From Episyrphus balteatus (taxonomy: Eukaryota; Arthropoda; Insecta; Diptera; Syrphidae), in contig NC_079136.1 in the NCBI RefSeq assembly GCF_945859705.1, forward strand, positions 118,361,028 to 118,425,027: a stretch of DNA of 64,000 nucleotides. The letters are read 5' to 3'. Below are positions 26,200 through 37,361 of the stretch, in pieces. Within the stretch, counting starts at the first letter, position 1. Every line of letters begins with the position of its first letter. The translations under genes and the position numbers were made by a program. The notes beneath the pieces are model-generated. The model was given only the letters and a program-made list of their open reading frames with translations. It was not told the origin of the DNA and made no database searches.

Positions 26200-28045
26200 C
26201 AACGGCGTATACAAGGGGGGGGGGGGGTCACGGGGTCATGACCCCCTCAAGAACTCAGAACTTAAAAAAGAGTTTGTTATGTGATACTGAAATCTTTTGA
26301 GTAAGATTATTTTCAAAATGTTGAAGTTTTAGAACATGAACGAAAATTAAAAGTAAAAAAAATTTTTGGTATTCAAACAAACTATTTTATCATATTATTT
26401 TGGGAATGTGGTCATATTTTTAGCGAACGCTATGCTGGATTAGGTTTATTTTGATTCGTTCGATAATATTAGTTGAGCTGTGCTGTAGAGTTTTGTATGG
26501 AAACAAAATCCGGATAAGTATTATATTCAAAGCTTTTTAAAAGAAATTGAATCTGGTAGGTACACAAAAATAATATCTTAAGGGCAAGACACTGCTTACC
26601 AGCAAATAAAAGAAGCAGCCATATCTTCTATTTTTTTATATGATGAAGTGAATAAAATATGTTTTAAATAGGGAAGCTTTCTGTGGCCTTGCTGTGTGGA
26701 GGTCAATTCTGTTGATAAAATTCGTCATCGGCAAAATGTTAAAGAAGGATATCATTTCTCAAATCTTTTTAGTTTTTTGCAATGTTCCAGTTCAATACAT
26801 TCGTCTGATAAAATTTGGTGAATTTTGTTTGCTTACAGAATATAACAGTATTTTGTACATCCTAAATTTGCTAGATCTGTTGCATTTTTTGAAACAACTA
26901 TGGATTTGTTAATCATCAATGGCCAGCCAATTATAGAAGCAATGTAAGCAACCTTATCTAAGGCAATTTAAATATTATTATTAAATATCACTTAGGCTTA
27001 GGGCTAATTTTTTGAATAGTTAGATAAACCTAAGTTAGATAAGTTAGAGCTTATTCCTAGAAATAAAAGTTTTTTTTTATAGTGACATTTATTCTTCTGA
27101 TAGTCGATCTGACGATTGAAAAAGCAGGGCTTAATCTAATAAATACAACTGAATGTTTTTTATATTGTAAACCGCTATATATATATTTATATATTTTCAA
27201 ATATATTTTCAAATGCAATTTTTTTTTACAAAACTTTGCGATGCGTTTGCCTGAGGTTAGGAAGACTTTTAATTCAAAAGTTAAAAACTGTTATTAAGTA
27301 AAAACGATTTTTATTTTAACTTTCTGGGCTAGCGGAAAACAATGAACAGTTGTTTTAAGGCAAATTATTCAATCGAAGTACTCGTACAGTACATTTTATT
27401 TTTAGGAGAGGATAGCCTCAATTGGTCAAAATTAAAGCCTAGTACGCTGCTGATAAGAAACGAAAAATCCCATACAAAAATGAAACAACGAAATGGTAAC
27501 CCGAAAATTTCGTTCAACTTTTCGTTCTGTAGTACGCTGTTCGGCACAACGAAATTGAAAGTCTAAACTTCTTTTTCGCACACAAACAATTGCCGGGGAC
27601 ATTCATTGTGTGTGGAAAAATGACATTTTGAGTTTTTTTGTTTGTTTTTGTTGTTCATTTTGTCATTGCATGTCTTTCTGAGATGCGTGTTTGCTTTTTT
27701 TTCATTTATGTTTTGCAATTTTTGAGTATTTTTCGGTCCAGTTTTCGCAAGCATTTCGTTGTCCTCATGGAGACCGACGAAAAATTTCGTTTCACATCAG
27801 CAGCGTTCTAGGCTTTAAGGCTTAACGCTAAACTTAAACGAATCTCATAACGTTTTTGTTTGGTTACTTTTAGAACTACATTCGGAACTTTTCGATTCGA
27901 AATGCAAGACGCACAAATTTTAATATTTAATAATTCAAAAAGCCCATTTTCAGGTTTATGCCTGCTATCAAAACTTTTGAAAAAAAAAAAAAAAAAAAAA
28001 ATTGGCATGACCCCCCCCCAAGAAGCAAACCTGTATACGCCCCTG
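26200..28045. mobile_element. hAT-like DNA transposon remnant, 1846 bp, 8-bp target duplication
   Basis: The 8-bp direct repeat TCAAGGAA lies immediately outside both ends (26192-26199 and 28046-28053). The inner ends are inverted: CAACGGCGTATACAAGGGG on the left and, read in from the right, CAGGGGCGTATACAGG. A C/G-type tract follows at each end (G run at 26215-26228, C run at 28012-28019). An 8-bp duplication plus CAGGGGCGTATAC-like ends is the signature of the hAT superfamily. No intact transposase is present; open frames inside (for example 26694-26912) are short and unrecognised. A TTAA-flanked MITE sits inside at 27432-27818. The element splits an older dispersed repeat. Confidence 0.88.
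27432..27818. mobile_element. TTAA-flanked MITE, family with AGTACGC termini, copy 1
   Basis: TTAA at 27432-27435 and 27815-27818 flank inverted ends AGCCTAGTACGCTGCTGAT (left) and, reversed on the right, AGCCTAGAACGCTGCTGAT. GAAACGAAA and TTTCGTTTC continue the pairing inward. A third copy of the end motif, AGTACGCTGTTC, sits 90 bases inside the left end. There is no coding capacity. The TTAA target is typical of piggyBac-type transposition. It is nested in the hAT remnant. Confidence 0.85.
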
Positions 28046-28545
28046 TCAAGGAAAAAATTCATTTCGAAAACAAAACTACTTATTCTATTTCAACGAATTT
28101 TGGTAAACAAAAGCATTAATATAATTTTAATATAAATTAGAAAAAAAAATAATTTTTGATTTTTTTTTTTTTGAAAAATCAAATTTTCGAAAACGGGACA
28201 TTGATCTTTTTTTTTAATTTTAGTTTTAAATTTTGGTTTTTTTTTTCAAAATGGCATACCAATTTTATTTTAGTTTTTTTTTCAAAAAATTATTTTAAAA
28301 AAATTTCTTTTTTTTAGAAAACGACTAAATCCGTTTTTGAAATTTATTTTTCTAAAAATGCTTCTTAATAAAAGAAATCAAATTGTATAGGTTCTTGTTT
28401 TGCAGCTCAATTTATTTTCAGACGTTGATTTTAACCTTTGAAAAACGAATTTTTTTTTCATATAAATTTCCTAAATTTCTCTAAACATTTTAGCAACTTC
28501 AACTCTAGAGCAAGTTCATGTCCAGTCGTGCATTTTATTTTATCT
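28046..28545 (-). repeat. Right half of the repeat split by the hAT element
   Basis: The sequence ends with GAGCAAGTTCATGTCCAGTC and GTGCATTTTATTTT at about 28510-28540. This matches GAGCAAGTTCGTACGACCGA and GTGCATTTTATTT at 51070-51105. The rest is AT-rich with GAAAACGGG blocks and no open frame. Confidence 0.6.
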
Positions 28546-28559
28546 GACAGTGACAGAAT

Positions 28560-29970
28560 CCAAAATCAGAAAAGTTCTTACCACAAGCTGCATGGAGAAA
28601 TATTTTTTTAAAATGGAGTCACACAGGGCTGCATACTGTCAACAGATTTGTTTATTATTGATAAGAAATAGACATTCAATCTAAAATGTCAAAATGTCTA
28701 AGTTAAGTCAATATTTTTCTGAATCTTAATTAAATGAAAAAGAATGTATAAATTTATTATCACCATTGGGTGTCACTTATCAAAATAATAACTAATAACA
28801 GTCTCAAATGCAGTTCCATATAAAACAATCAGTCTCGAGAACATATTATTTATTTGTTTCACAAAAATAATTCCTTTGAATAATATTCAATGACATAAAA
28901 TAACAAACAGACACATTCTCTTATCCAAAGTCCTTGTTCTCAGTTATATTTAATGATGTCCTTAATTTGTTGTGGGGAAAAAGAAAACAAACAGAAAAAA
29001 AGTTTTTCAACTTATTACATAATTAAGTTTTCTTTTCTTCTATGATGACTTCTTTTATTTTTTTTTTTTGTTCTAACAACTAAATAATAAAACACAAGAA
29101 AAAAAAAACAAACCTTTTTTTTTTGTTGTTGTTTTTTTTTTTTGGAAGTTTCATTCTTTTAAGGACATTATAACACATTAACAACTGGTTTGGGTTTTGT
29201 TTCTTCGTCTCTTCTTGTTACTTGTGGATGGTAATTATGGTTTTACTTAAGTGGACACGTGTTTTGAACAACCACAAACTTGTCTTGTACGACGATACGA
29301 TGACGACGCACGACGACGAGTATGAGAGTAGAAAAGTTACTGATGGAATGTTCTTCAAGATAAAACATTTTTTCTTTGTTGTTATAACCTTGAGAAAATA
29401 CGACTTTGTTGTCGGGAATTGCACATGGGAGAAGAATGAATTCCTTAGCAAAGTAAGAAGTTAATAGAAAGAAAACTAATGTCCTTGGATAGGAATTATT
29501 AATAAATTGAACAAAAGTTTTTGATATGTTAACAAGAAAGCTGTAAGAAAAATTTCATATTGTATGATTATGATTACAAGAAAAAAAGGACACATCATTT
29601 GATTACTGTTTCTTACTGGATGTCATAATTTGGGAGTCATAATTGATTAGGGAAGAGCTTATTCATCCCTTTTTGTAATTATTAAGGTCTCAACGAAAAA
29701 AATTGTCAAAAATTCGGAAAGTTCACTTGAATTAAAAGAAAAAAATGTCCTTCAGATTATGTTTCTGTATTGGACACAATTCTTCAAAAAAAAAAAAAAA
29801 AAAAAAAACTGGTAGTTTCTTTCAAGATGAATAATTTTTCCTGCATAAAAGCAGCAAAACAGTAGTATTAGCCCAATATTTCGAAGGCAAACCATTCCAG
29901 AGTATCAGGTAAACCATCAGAGTATCACAAACCATAATCTCCTGAGTCGAGCAAGGAAAACAAAAAAATC
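28560..29970. other. Unique-looking spacer, no gene
   Basis: No repeats are visible apart from A/T runs. GACGACGAGT-type sequence lies at 29290-29320. Open frames at 29218-29464 on the two strands overlap each other and lack domain features. Confidence 0.5.
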
Positions 29971-29976
29971 TAGATC

Positions 29977-30260
29977 TTAACCCTTAAGTGATGTGGTGGG
30001 TCCAGGGGACCAACGCCTTTTTTAAAAATTAAAAAATTACACTTGTGACTGAATTTTAAAGTGCAAATTTTATTTTGAAAACTAATTTTCCCATTTTTTT
30101 TTTTATTTTTTAACTGGTTTGGAAAATGTTTTATTTGAAAGTTTTTAAAGAAATTTGTAAAAAAAATTAAATTTTGTTTTATCATTTAAAAACACCTGGG
30201 TCCACTGGCCTCACGACCTTAGAAACGTCAGTAAATTTCACCACATCAGTTAAGGGTTAA
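29977..30260. mobile_element. piggyBac-like MITE, 284 bp
   Basis: TTAA at 29977-29980 and 30257-30260 flank inverted ends CCCTTAAGTGATGTGGTG (left) and, reversed on the right, CCCTTAACTGATGTGGTG. Further in, GGGTCCAGGGGACC on the left and CTGGGTCCACTGG on the right also pair. TTAA target duplication with ends starting CCC is the piggyBac pattern. There is no coding capacity, so it would need a transposase supplied elsewhere. Confidence 0.88.
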
Positions 30261-30328
30261 AATGATTACACGGATGAATATTCTCACTGATTTCTTTTCG
30301 ATACGAAAAAAACAATGCGATAAAGCCA

Positions 30329-31965
30329 TAAAGCCGGTTTACGGACGATGATTTTACGTGATAACGTCGTAAGAAAACAGGTTGTGTGCTTTTAAAATGA
30401 GTCAATTGAAGCGTTTATTTATTTCAAATAATCATAATTTACCAAGAAAAATCTAACAAAAATTACCCTTTTTCTTTTCTCATTATATTAATTTTTTTTA
30501 TTTTAAAAGCTTACAAAAAAAATTCTACCATTAAAAAGCCAAATATTTCTTTTAAATAATATTTAAATAATATCATAATAAAACCATTTTTTAATTTTTA
30601 CAATGCGCAAAAAGTATTAAAATAATTTATTAAAAACAATCATTTCTTATGAAAAAAGTGAAAAAATCACTTCCATCACCCAAAAATCCATTTTTTTGAT
30701 ATAACAACCTATAATAAATTTTAGACCACCTGAAAGCTTATTGGTTCAGCTCAATATATATATATCGATTATGTCTATTAGACATCTACAAAAACGGGCT
30801 AGAATTTTTTGAACTCGATCAATTTTCATCAAAAACAGCAAAAAAAAACATATAATTTTATCTTTTCACGCTATTGAATCAATTTTTTACAATACAACCT
30901 ATAAAAATTGTATATCATGTGAAAGCTCTTTATTTCATCTTTCATATGACGTTTCAATCTTATTTCTGCGATGCCTAGAAAAAAAGTTAAAAATTTTTAA
31001 AGCCAACCATGTCGAAATTCCAAACTGAGATTACGGTACTTCACGCACTGGTGGCTGTTCATGATCAACAGATTATTTTACCGTGATCTCAAAATTGTGA
31101 CTACAAAATTGATTGAAATTGCACAGATATATAGTCCTTTCTATTATAATATCTACAATATAAATTTCATTTATTTATCTGTTGAAGAAAAAAAGATAAA
31201 AATAAAAAACGGTTAAAAAAGGTCAAGAAACTTGGGACAAAAAAACTTGTTTTTCTAGTTATTCGGTCAAAAACCATATTGAAATACCAATTTTTTGCAC
31301 ATGTATGCGCACAGTCATAGACTACATGTTCTTTAAGCTTGAGATTTTTTGAATGCTACAAAAAATTTAAAAACATAAAAACTCACCCAAAAATACCCCA
31401 AAATAAGTAGGTGTTTTTCAAAAATTCATATTTCGAAACGCAGAGACTTAAAAAAAAATCCGTATCAGACCCCTAACTTTTTTTTTATTATCTTTTGAAT
31501 GACGTTTTTCAAATTGTCAAAAAAAAATTCCCCTACCTAAAATCACTACTTTGTCAAAGGTCTACCTCATGTTTTAGTTTAAAAAAAAAAAAACATTTAT
31601 AGTTTAGTTTTGAAATTTTTAAAAATTTTTTCAATACCATTGTCAGTCTTGCAATAAATTTAAAAAAAAATTCAACTCTTTACATTGTCGCGGTTAGAAA
31701 ATAGCCAATTTTTGGAAATTTTGTTTTACCCCTATTAACCCTATTAAAAGATGGAATTTTTTAAAATCCTTCAAATGTATTTAACTTTAGGTTATTATCT
31801 TTCAAATAAGCTATAGAAGATTTTTGTATCTCTAATAGTTTATTTTTAATTTTGAATTGAAATTTTTGCCGCACTGCGAAAGTGTGAGAGTGGAACGTTA
31901 GAAAATGGCGTCACTTTTTTGTGGTGGCTGCCATGGTTCATCGATTTATAAGACGTTATCACGTT
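30329..31965 (-). mobile_element. Dispersed family A, near-complete copy 1 (~1.64 kb)
   Basis: The reverse complement of this segment aligns from end to end with 58514-60159. Shared blocks include AAGCCGGTTTACGGACGATG at one end, TTCATCGATTTATAAGACGT at the other, and TGCGCACAGTCATAG inside. A short motif ACGTGATAACGTC occurs near both ends, in inverted orientation, and may be the core of a terminal repeat. The stop-free frames are short. It is a non-autonomous element of uncertain class; the interior deletion seen in copy 2 is absent here. Confidence 0.85.
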
Positions 31966-32234
31966 AAAAAAAAATTAGTTAGTCCAGTAACGAAAACTTG
32001 GTAGGGGTAATTTTCAGGTATAACATTCTCTAACCACGACCGTTAGCTTTCGACAGAAAAGAGGAACGACTGTTCTACTTTTTGGCACTTCTTGAAATGT
32101 AGGTATGCATATAAAAAATCATGTTTCACTAAATTACAGATTAAAATTTTTATTTTAATCTCAAATATATCTAACATAATAACTGAATTTTAGTAGAGCA
32201 TCAATATTTTTACCAAATTTTTTATTGCAAAAAA

Positions 32235-32750
32235 AAAAAACAAATTTTCACTTCACCTCAAAAAAACACCCTTTCAAATGAAAAAAAAAAAATTTTTTTT
32301 ATTCGTAATTTTCTTGGCAAGCACAATATTTTTAATAAAACTCCGAAAGGCATCTACCATTTATACCATTGGTTTTTTGAGACTTATAATAAAAAAAAAA
32401 ATATTCATGCCACTAAAATATTTGTAAAGACAAACCTATTTATCAAATTTTTCATTGGTACCTATTATTTCTGATTTTCATCGTTTTTTAAAAACACCCT
32501 TCCACTCAAGACTATTTTGTAGACTCTGTAGGCTTCTAGTTCCCAAAGTAAAGGAAATCTTTTCTACAAATTTAAAAAGTAAACTTAATTTATGTTATGA
32601 AAACTTTCTCACACATAACTTAAACTCTGAAAAAAAACACCCTTTAACTAAAAATATTTCTTAAGGATTTTTTTTTGTGGATCCCTTGTGTCCCTTTCAT
32701 TTAAAATACTCATCCTAATTTTCATCAGTGTATTATATTTTTCACATATT
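32235..32750 (+). repeat. Second CACCC-repeat array, related to 17.5-19.0 kb
   Basis: CACCC motifs lie at 32267, 32495 and 32638, with a decayed unit near 32395. The units carry TTCCACTCAAGACTATTTTG and AAAATATTTCTTAAGGA blocks that mirror those at 18692 and 18842. The final stretch TTTCATCAGTGTATTATA matches TTTTATCAGTGTATCATG at the end of the first array. The two arrays therefore share the same 3' boundary. Confidence 0.85.
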
Positions 32751-32761
32751 TTTTACCTGTT

Positions 32762-33030
32762 GTCGGTGTACCCCAAGGTTCCGTACTGTCTTCTAGTCTC
32801 TTTTTTAGCTTGAAAATGATATTTTTAAAACATTTAATCCACACAGCTGTGTTGCTCAGTTTTTCAAATTCGTTTCCTGAGCCACGCCATCTGTTCTTCA
32901 GATATGGATCTTGACCGGTTTAATATGATAAGACTATTAAAAATTATGTGTATAACGGAAAATAAGAAATCTCGAGGAATTTAATGCTTCAAAAACAATG
33001 CTAGCATGCTTCGGTTCTTGGTATGTGCAT
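32762..33030 (+). pseudogene. Broken non-LTR retrotransposon reverse transcriptase fragment
   Basis: The frame starting at 32762 reads VGVPQGSVLSSSLFF. GVPQGSVL is the conserved reverse transcriptase block just before the catalytic YADD of non-LTR retrotransposons (LINEs). It continues for 50 codons to a stop at 32912, but the YADD block itself cannot be read; a decayed LIHTAVLLS stands where it should be. After a frame change, DLDRF follows at about 32910, and EFNASKT is readable at 32977-32997, a motif that follows YADD by some 50-70 residues in CR1/Jockey-group elements. So at least two frame shifts, a stop and the loss of the active site have accumulated. No 5' domains, endonuclease or 3' tail are recognised. 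The fragment lies directly after the 150-bp repeat array. It is non-functional; the clade call is tentative. Confidence 0.82.
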
Positions 33031-35000
33031 TACAAACCTTTTTCCTTCATTCTTATGTCCTTCTTAATCCCTACGCATTTTCCTTAATCTTTTACTGTCT
33101 TTAAAATATTGAGGAAAGATAAAAACCCTGACTGAGTTAATATTTTTAAAAATGCGTCTGGCACTACTTCTTCTGTGCAATCCGAATTGATAATAATCAA
33201 AATAACTGTAGACCAATATTTTATTTACACTATGTCAATTTCAAGTATCAATTCGTCCAATTTAACTTTCTAGACGTATCAATATTGCGTTCCCATCATG
33301 TTTCTAACGCTTTAATGTCACTATTACATAACTACATTAGGTAAACTTTTTTTTTTGTACAAAAATTAAAACTTCATTTCTCAGTTAATAGCGTCTTCAG
33401 AAAATGCCAAAAAAAAAAAAAGTTATAAACTTTCTATATTCAATTTCTCAAGAGAATCTAACAATCAGCATTCCGATTTACCGCACCAAACTAACTGAAA
33501 ACCAATGAATCATTCTCAACTGACACAATTTCGTGTTTGTTTTCTACTTTCTCCTCCTGGAATCTCTCAACTTCTGTCGATAAGTAAAAGCGTAAGAAGA
33601 AGCACAACATCAGGGGAGAACCTAAAATGTAATTTTTCACCTCAGTCATTCAATTCTCGAAAACGCGGACCTAGCACAAGACTATCCCAAAAATTAGACG
33701 TTCACAACCAAGAAGCCATTACCGAACAAACATGACTTTGGTAAAATGCACTTAAAGTTTCACTGTCTTTACAGGAGCATCTTCTTCTTTTGCTGGCTTT
33801 TGCTGAGGGGAGCTGTAAAGTCGTAGTTTGAAAACATGGTTGCTGTCAGCAAGAGAAAGGACATTTTTCTCGTCCTTTGAACGGTGATGGGTGGCGAATA
33901 GAGGGGGTGTGTTTTTTCTCGTGTAAAATTGAGAATTCTACCATTAATTTGGAGAGATGATAAACAGAAGTTGGACACTTGTTTGACTTTTGACTATTGA
34001 CATGGTAGTTGAGTGAATTTTCAAAAAAAAAAAAATAAAAAAAAATGGAAAATATAAAAGAAAAGAACTTTTTGAAGCAATGATGAAGGCAAGTCTCAAA
34101 GTTTATGTTTTAACGGGGGGTTGGAGCATACTTTGACCAAAGAGTTCATCATTGGGAACAATCTTTTTTGGAATTCAGAATTCAAGAAGTTGTTTTAAAC
34201 TTTTTGAAAGTTTATTTTTCTTTTTTTTTTTTGAAAAAATTTTGTGAATCAACAAATGAATTGATTTTTTTTTTTAAAGAAGAAGATAAATTAATCAAAT
34301 TCATTCCAACCACTTTGTGGGAATAAAAAAAAACTTCTGTGAGAATCATTTAAATAAACTACCAAGAAGCTCATAATAAAATCTTTTCTCTCCTCAAAGG
34401 ACTTGCAGAAGAAAAAGAAGACAATAAGACATACCCAAAGTATTCAATGTTTATTGTTGCATACTACAACTTGCTTTAAGTCTCCATAAATTTTCTCTTT
34501 ATTTGTAGTTTTTTTTTTTTTCTTTTATAGGACAATCCTTGAATCCTTTTTTTTTTCTTATTTTGGTTTGTTTGTTTGTGAGTTGGAAAAGAATACATAA
34601 ATTTGCAATATTCCTGTGCCAAAGCAAGTGTACAATGACAATAAAATAAAAGGAGACTATGAAAAATAGAAAACAACAACAAACAGACTTTCTCCAATTT
34701 AAGAATACAATAATCACACCTGACCCAAGAAAAGGAGAATTATTGTCCATCACCCAGTTTAATTTGATGGGTTTTCTGCACTCTTTCGTCAAAGGATAGT
34801 CATGAAAAAGGATTTATATTTGTTTTTCTTGTTTTTTTTTTTTTTTTTTTTTTGCTATAATATTATTCAGTGTTTGAGGATTTTAAGATGAAACAAAAAT
34901 ATATAAATTTGGAGTGGGAGAGGCAGAGAATCCTCTTATCTGATTTTATTTATTGGAGTAAGAGGTTAGGTTAGGGTATAGAACTACAGAAGAAGACTTG
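33031..35000. other. Spacer with some balanced sequence; no supported gene
   Basis: The frame at 33505-33735 (+, 76 codons, starts MNHSQLTQF) has a mixed composition but no recognised domain, and the reverse strand is also open for a similar distance, so I do not call it. The remainder is AT-rich, with T runs up to 22 bases near 34830-34852. Confidence 0.45.
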
Positions 35001-35005
35001 AAAAC

Positions 35006-35718
35006 TTAAGGGGGGAAATCCCTCGGGACGACAGCTTTTTCAATAATTTTTTTTGGAAAACTGAAAGCATTTATAGAAATTTGGGAAAGTATGTGATATT
35101 ATTGACATTATAAAGTATTGATACAATTTTTTTGAAGTACAAAAAAAAAAACAAAATGGCGGCTCTACAGCTCTTTAAAGTTGACGCCTCGAGTTTGCGC
35201 CGTGCAATGTCCAGGTCCAGAAAATTTTATTTATAATCAAAAAAGAAATTTTTTTCCAATAAAATATATTTATACGCATTGCATGAACCTAAATTTAGTA
35301 AAAAAAAAGTGTAAAATAAAAATTAGAGACCAAAAAAACGAAAAAACACAATGTTTTTTTATAAACAAATTGTTAAAAAAAATATTTATTGTAAAAATTT
35401 TGTTGAACTTTTGAACTTTTAGGTTCATGCAATGGCCAATAATTTAAAGAGTAATCTGCAATTTATTTCAAGTCGATAGCTTCATTAGTTTTTGAGTTAC
35501 GTTTCACGGCGCGGAAATAAGCGCGTTTTGAGGAAAAAGCGTTTAGAGTTTTCTTTTTCGTACTGAGGTAGGTTCAATGGGCATGGGTTTCGGGACTATC
35601 TTGGGCATTTGAGGCTTTCAGACCACTGAAAATAGTTTCTTCGGTTGATAAATGAATTTATTAGGCAAAAAAAAATCAATGCAAAAATAAAAATTTCCAG
35701 AGGGATTTCCCCCCTTAA
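35006..35718. mobile_element. TTAA-flanked element with GGGGGGAAATCCCTC ends, 713 bp
   Basis: TTAA at 35006-35009 and 35715-35718 flank the inverted ends GGGGGGAAATCCCTCGGG (left) and, reversed on the right, GGGGGGAAATCCCTCTGG. The inner sequence has no long open frame. It includes a balanced segment (35440-35640) with ACGTTTCACGGCGCGGAAAT. The TTAA target suggests piggyBac-type mobilisation, but the end sequence differs from the 29977 element, so it is a separate family. Confidence 0.85.
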
Positions 35719-36083
35719 AAGGGATGAGACAAAAAGGCAGTTTGAACTGTCGACAGTCAACACTGGAATTGGAATTAAGAGGAGTAAAAACAAAGCAAAA
35801 AAAAAAAAATATTCTACAAGATGGAAATCGTTTGGTGAAAGTGTTTGTTGGAAGTCTCACTTTATGACAAAATATTTTCTGCAGGGCTATTAGTGGAGTA
35901 ACAGCTCTGATTTTGACGATTTTTTTTTTTCAAACGTAGGTAATTAAAATAACTTTAAAGTCTATAGATTAAAATTAAAATTACCTAAATTTTTTTTGAA
36001 CAAAACCATTTTTTTTTTTGCCTAAATTTCATAAAACAAATGATACCAAAAGATTCTCTAGGTAATTTAGAGAAAACAATATA

Positions 36084-36109
36084 AGTAAGTAAGTAAGTAA
36101 GTAAGTAAG
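36084..36109. repeat. TAAG tetranucleotide microsatellite
   Basis: About six perfect TAAG copies occur inside the left arm of the foldback. The matching position in the right arm reads CACTCACTTAT, so the expansion happened after the arms formed. Confidence 0.95.
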
Positions 36110-36690
36110 CGATAAATGCAATTTTCTCACAAACTGACTTCAAACACAAAAAATATATTTTTAACACTACGGCAACACCTACAATATTTACAGACACATT
36201 TTTAAAAAGCCAGAACCTCATTTCTATCTGTTAAATTTAAATCCACTATATTTAATCAAGGGTTTTTGAAATATTGGTCCTCAACTTAAAATTTTTGAAA
36301 AAAAAAACGTTATTAAAAAATTTTAAATGGCTTTTTTTCAAACTTTTCCCTTGTAAATACATTATCAGTTGAATTCAGAAGAGGAATATATTACATTATA
36401 TTACATATGTTACAGATTTGAAAAAAAAAATATAAAACAACTTCAATTTAATTGGATTTTTTTGATAAGAACTGAATTTTTGCATTGAAATAATTGATTT
36501 TCTCAAAGACTTTGGCAAATAAGAACTTTAAACTTTTGCTATTTAACTTTCAACAATTAGGGCTATTAAAGGAATAAAAAATAACTTTATATTTAAATGT
36601 TGAACTTTACAAAAAAAAAAAAAAAAAAAAACAAATTAAATTTTTTTCAAAACTTGTATTAAAAAAAGTTCTTCGAAAATGAAATAGATA

Positions 36691-37361
36691 TAGGTCGTTT
36701 CAAATCAAAAGTCTCATGGAAAATTGAGCAAAAATAAAAAAACTCATTCGCTTACTGGAAGGAAGCATTTATGAGGCAGCTGAACTTTTTCTAAAATTAC
36801 CATAAAATAATGAAGAACAGTTCTTGTTATCCCTATTTTAATTAATTCATCCGTCTGTGAGATTCACTGGGTTAGCCTCAGAAAGCGGAGGCAAGTCTCC
36901 CGGGCTTGCATCACTCCATATCCGTGGACAATACAAAAAAACATACAATTATTTAATAATTTATCATTTGAAGGCAGTTGGGATAACTTTGCCGAAAATA
37001 TTGTTATAGGACTAGGTGAAGATGGACCAGAAATGTCCAGTTTATATGATAGCAATTCATAACTTAAAATTCTATTCACATCTTTTCATTTGTAAAATTG
37101 GGCAGAAAATATCTTATTTTTATTTTTCAATTATTTTGGAGTCGTCACCATAGAGATCATTAATAAACAAATTCAGATTTTTCGTTTGCTTATTTTTTTC
37201 TCTAGCATTTCTTTCATTCAAACAAGCATGATTTGTTGTTATTTTTGAGTTGATTTGTCGCAATGAGCCAATAAAATTGAGTTTTTTGTTTATTTGTTCT
37301 CATTTTTATTGGAAGGGAGAAAATAAACTCTGAGTCAGGACTTTTGATTTGAAACGACCTA
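36691..37361. mobile_element. TA-flanked element with 25-bp TIRs, 671 bp
   Basis: The ends TAGGTCGTTTCAAATCAAAA (left) and the reverse complement of TTTTGATTTGAAACGACCTA (right) are perfect inverted repeats, extending to about 25 bases with GTC. A TA dinucleotide lies outside each end (36689-36690 and 37362-37363), as expected for Tc1/mariner-type insertion. The interior is richer in GC than its flanks and holds the 82-codon open frame described separately. It is probably a MITE or a deletion derivative. Confidence 0.88.
36814..37062 (+). CDS. Unrecognised 82-codon stop-free frame (possible captured exon or transposase piece)
   Basis: The frame runs from just after a stop at 36811 to a stop at 37060. 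It has no usable start codon, since the first Met is residue 72. It encodes a non-repetitive protein sequence with charged, aromatic and small residues well mixed: a hydrophobic start (VLVIPILI), a basic stretch (LRKRRQVSR) near residues 20-30, and an acidic end (GLGEDGPEM) before the stop. Composition is near 42% GC against roughly 27% around it. It is unlike the Lys/Phe-rich chance frames elsewhere in the window. It lies wholly inside the TA-flanked TIR element. I recognise no family. It could be the tail of a transposase, a captured host exon or a chance frame. The opposite strand is also open for 71 codons here, which weakens the case. Confidence 0.3.
   Translation, partial: RTVLVIPILINSSVCEIHWVSLRKRRQVSRACITPYPWTIQKNIQLFNNLSFEGSWDNFAENIVIGLGEDGPEMSSLYDSNS

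Noticed and set aside
26694..26912. 72-codon frame within the hAT-like element as a transposase piece
   Set aside because: I could not match it to conserved hAT transposase motifs in any frame.
33505..33735. 76-codon plus-strand frame beginning MNHSQLTQF
   Set aside because: Composition is reasonable, but no family is recognised and the reverse strand is open over much of the same stretch.
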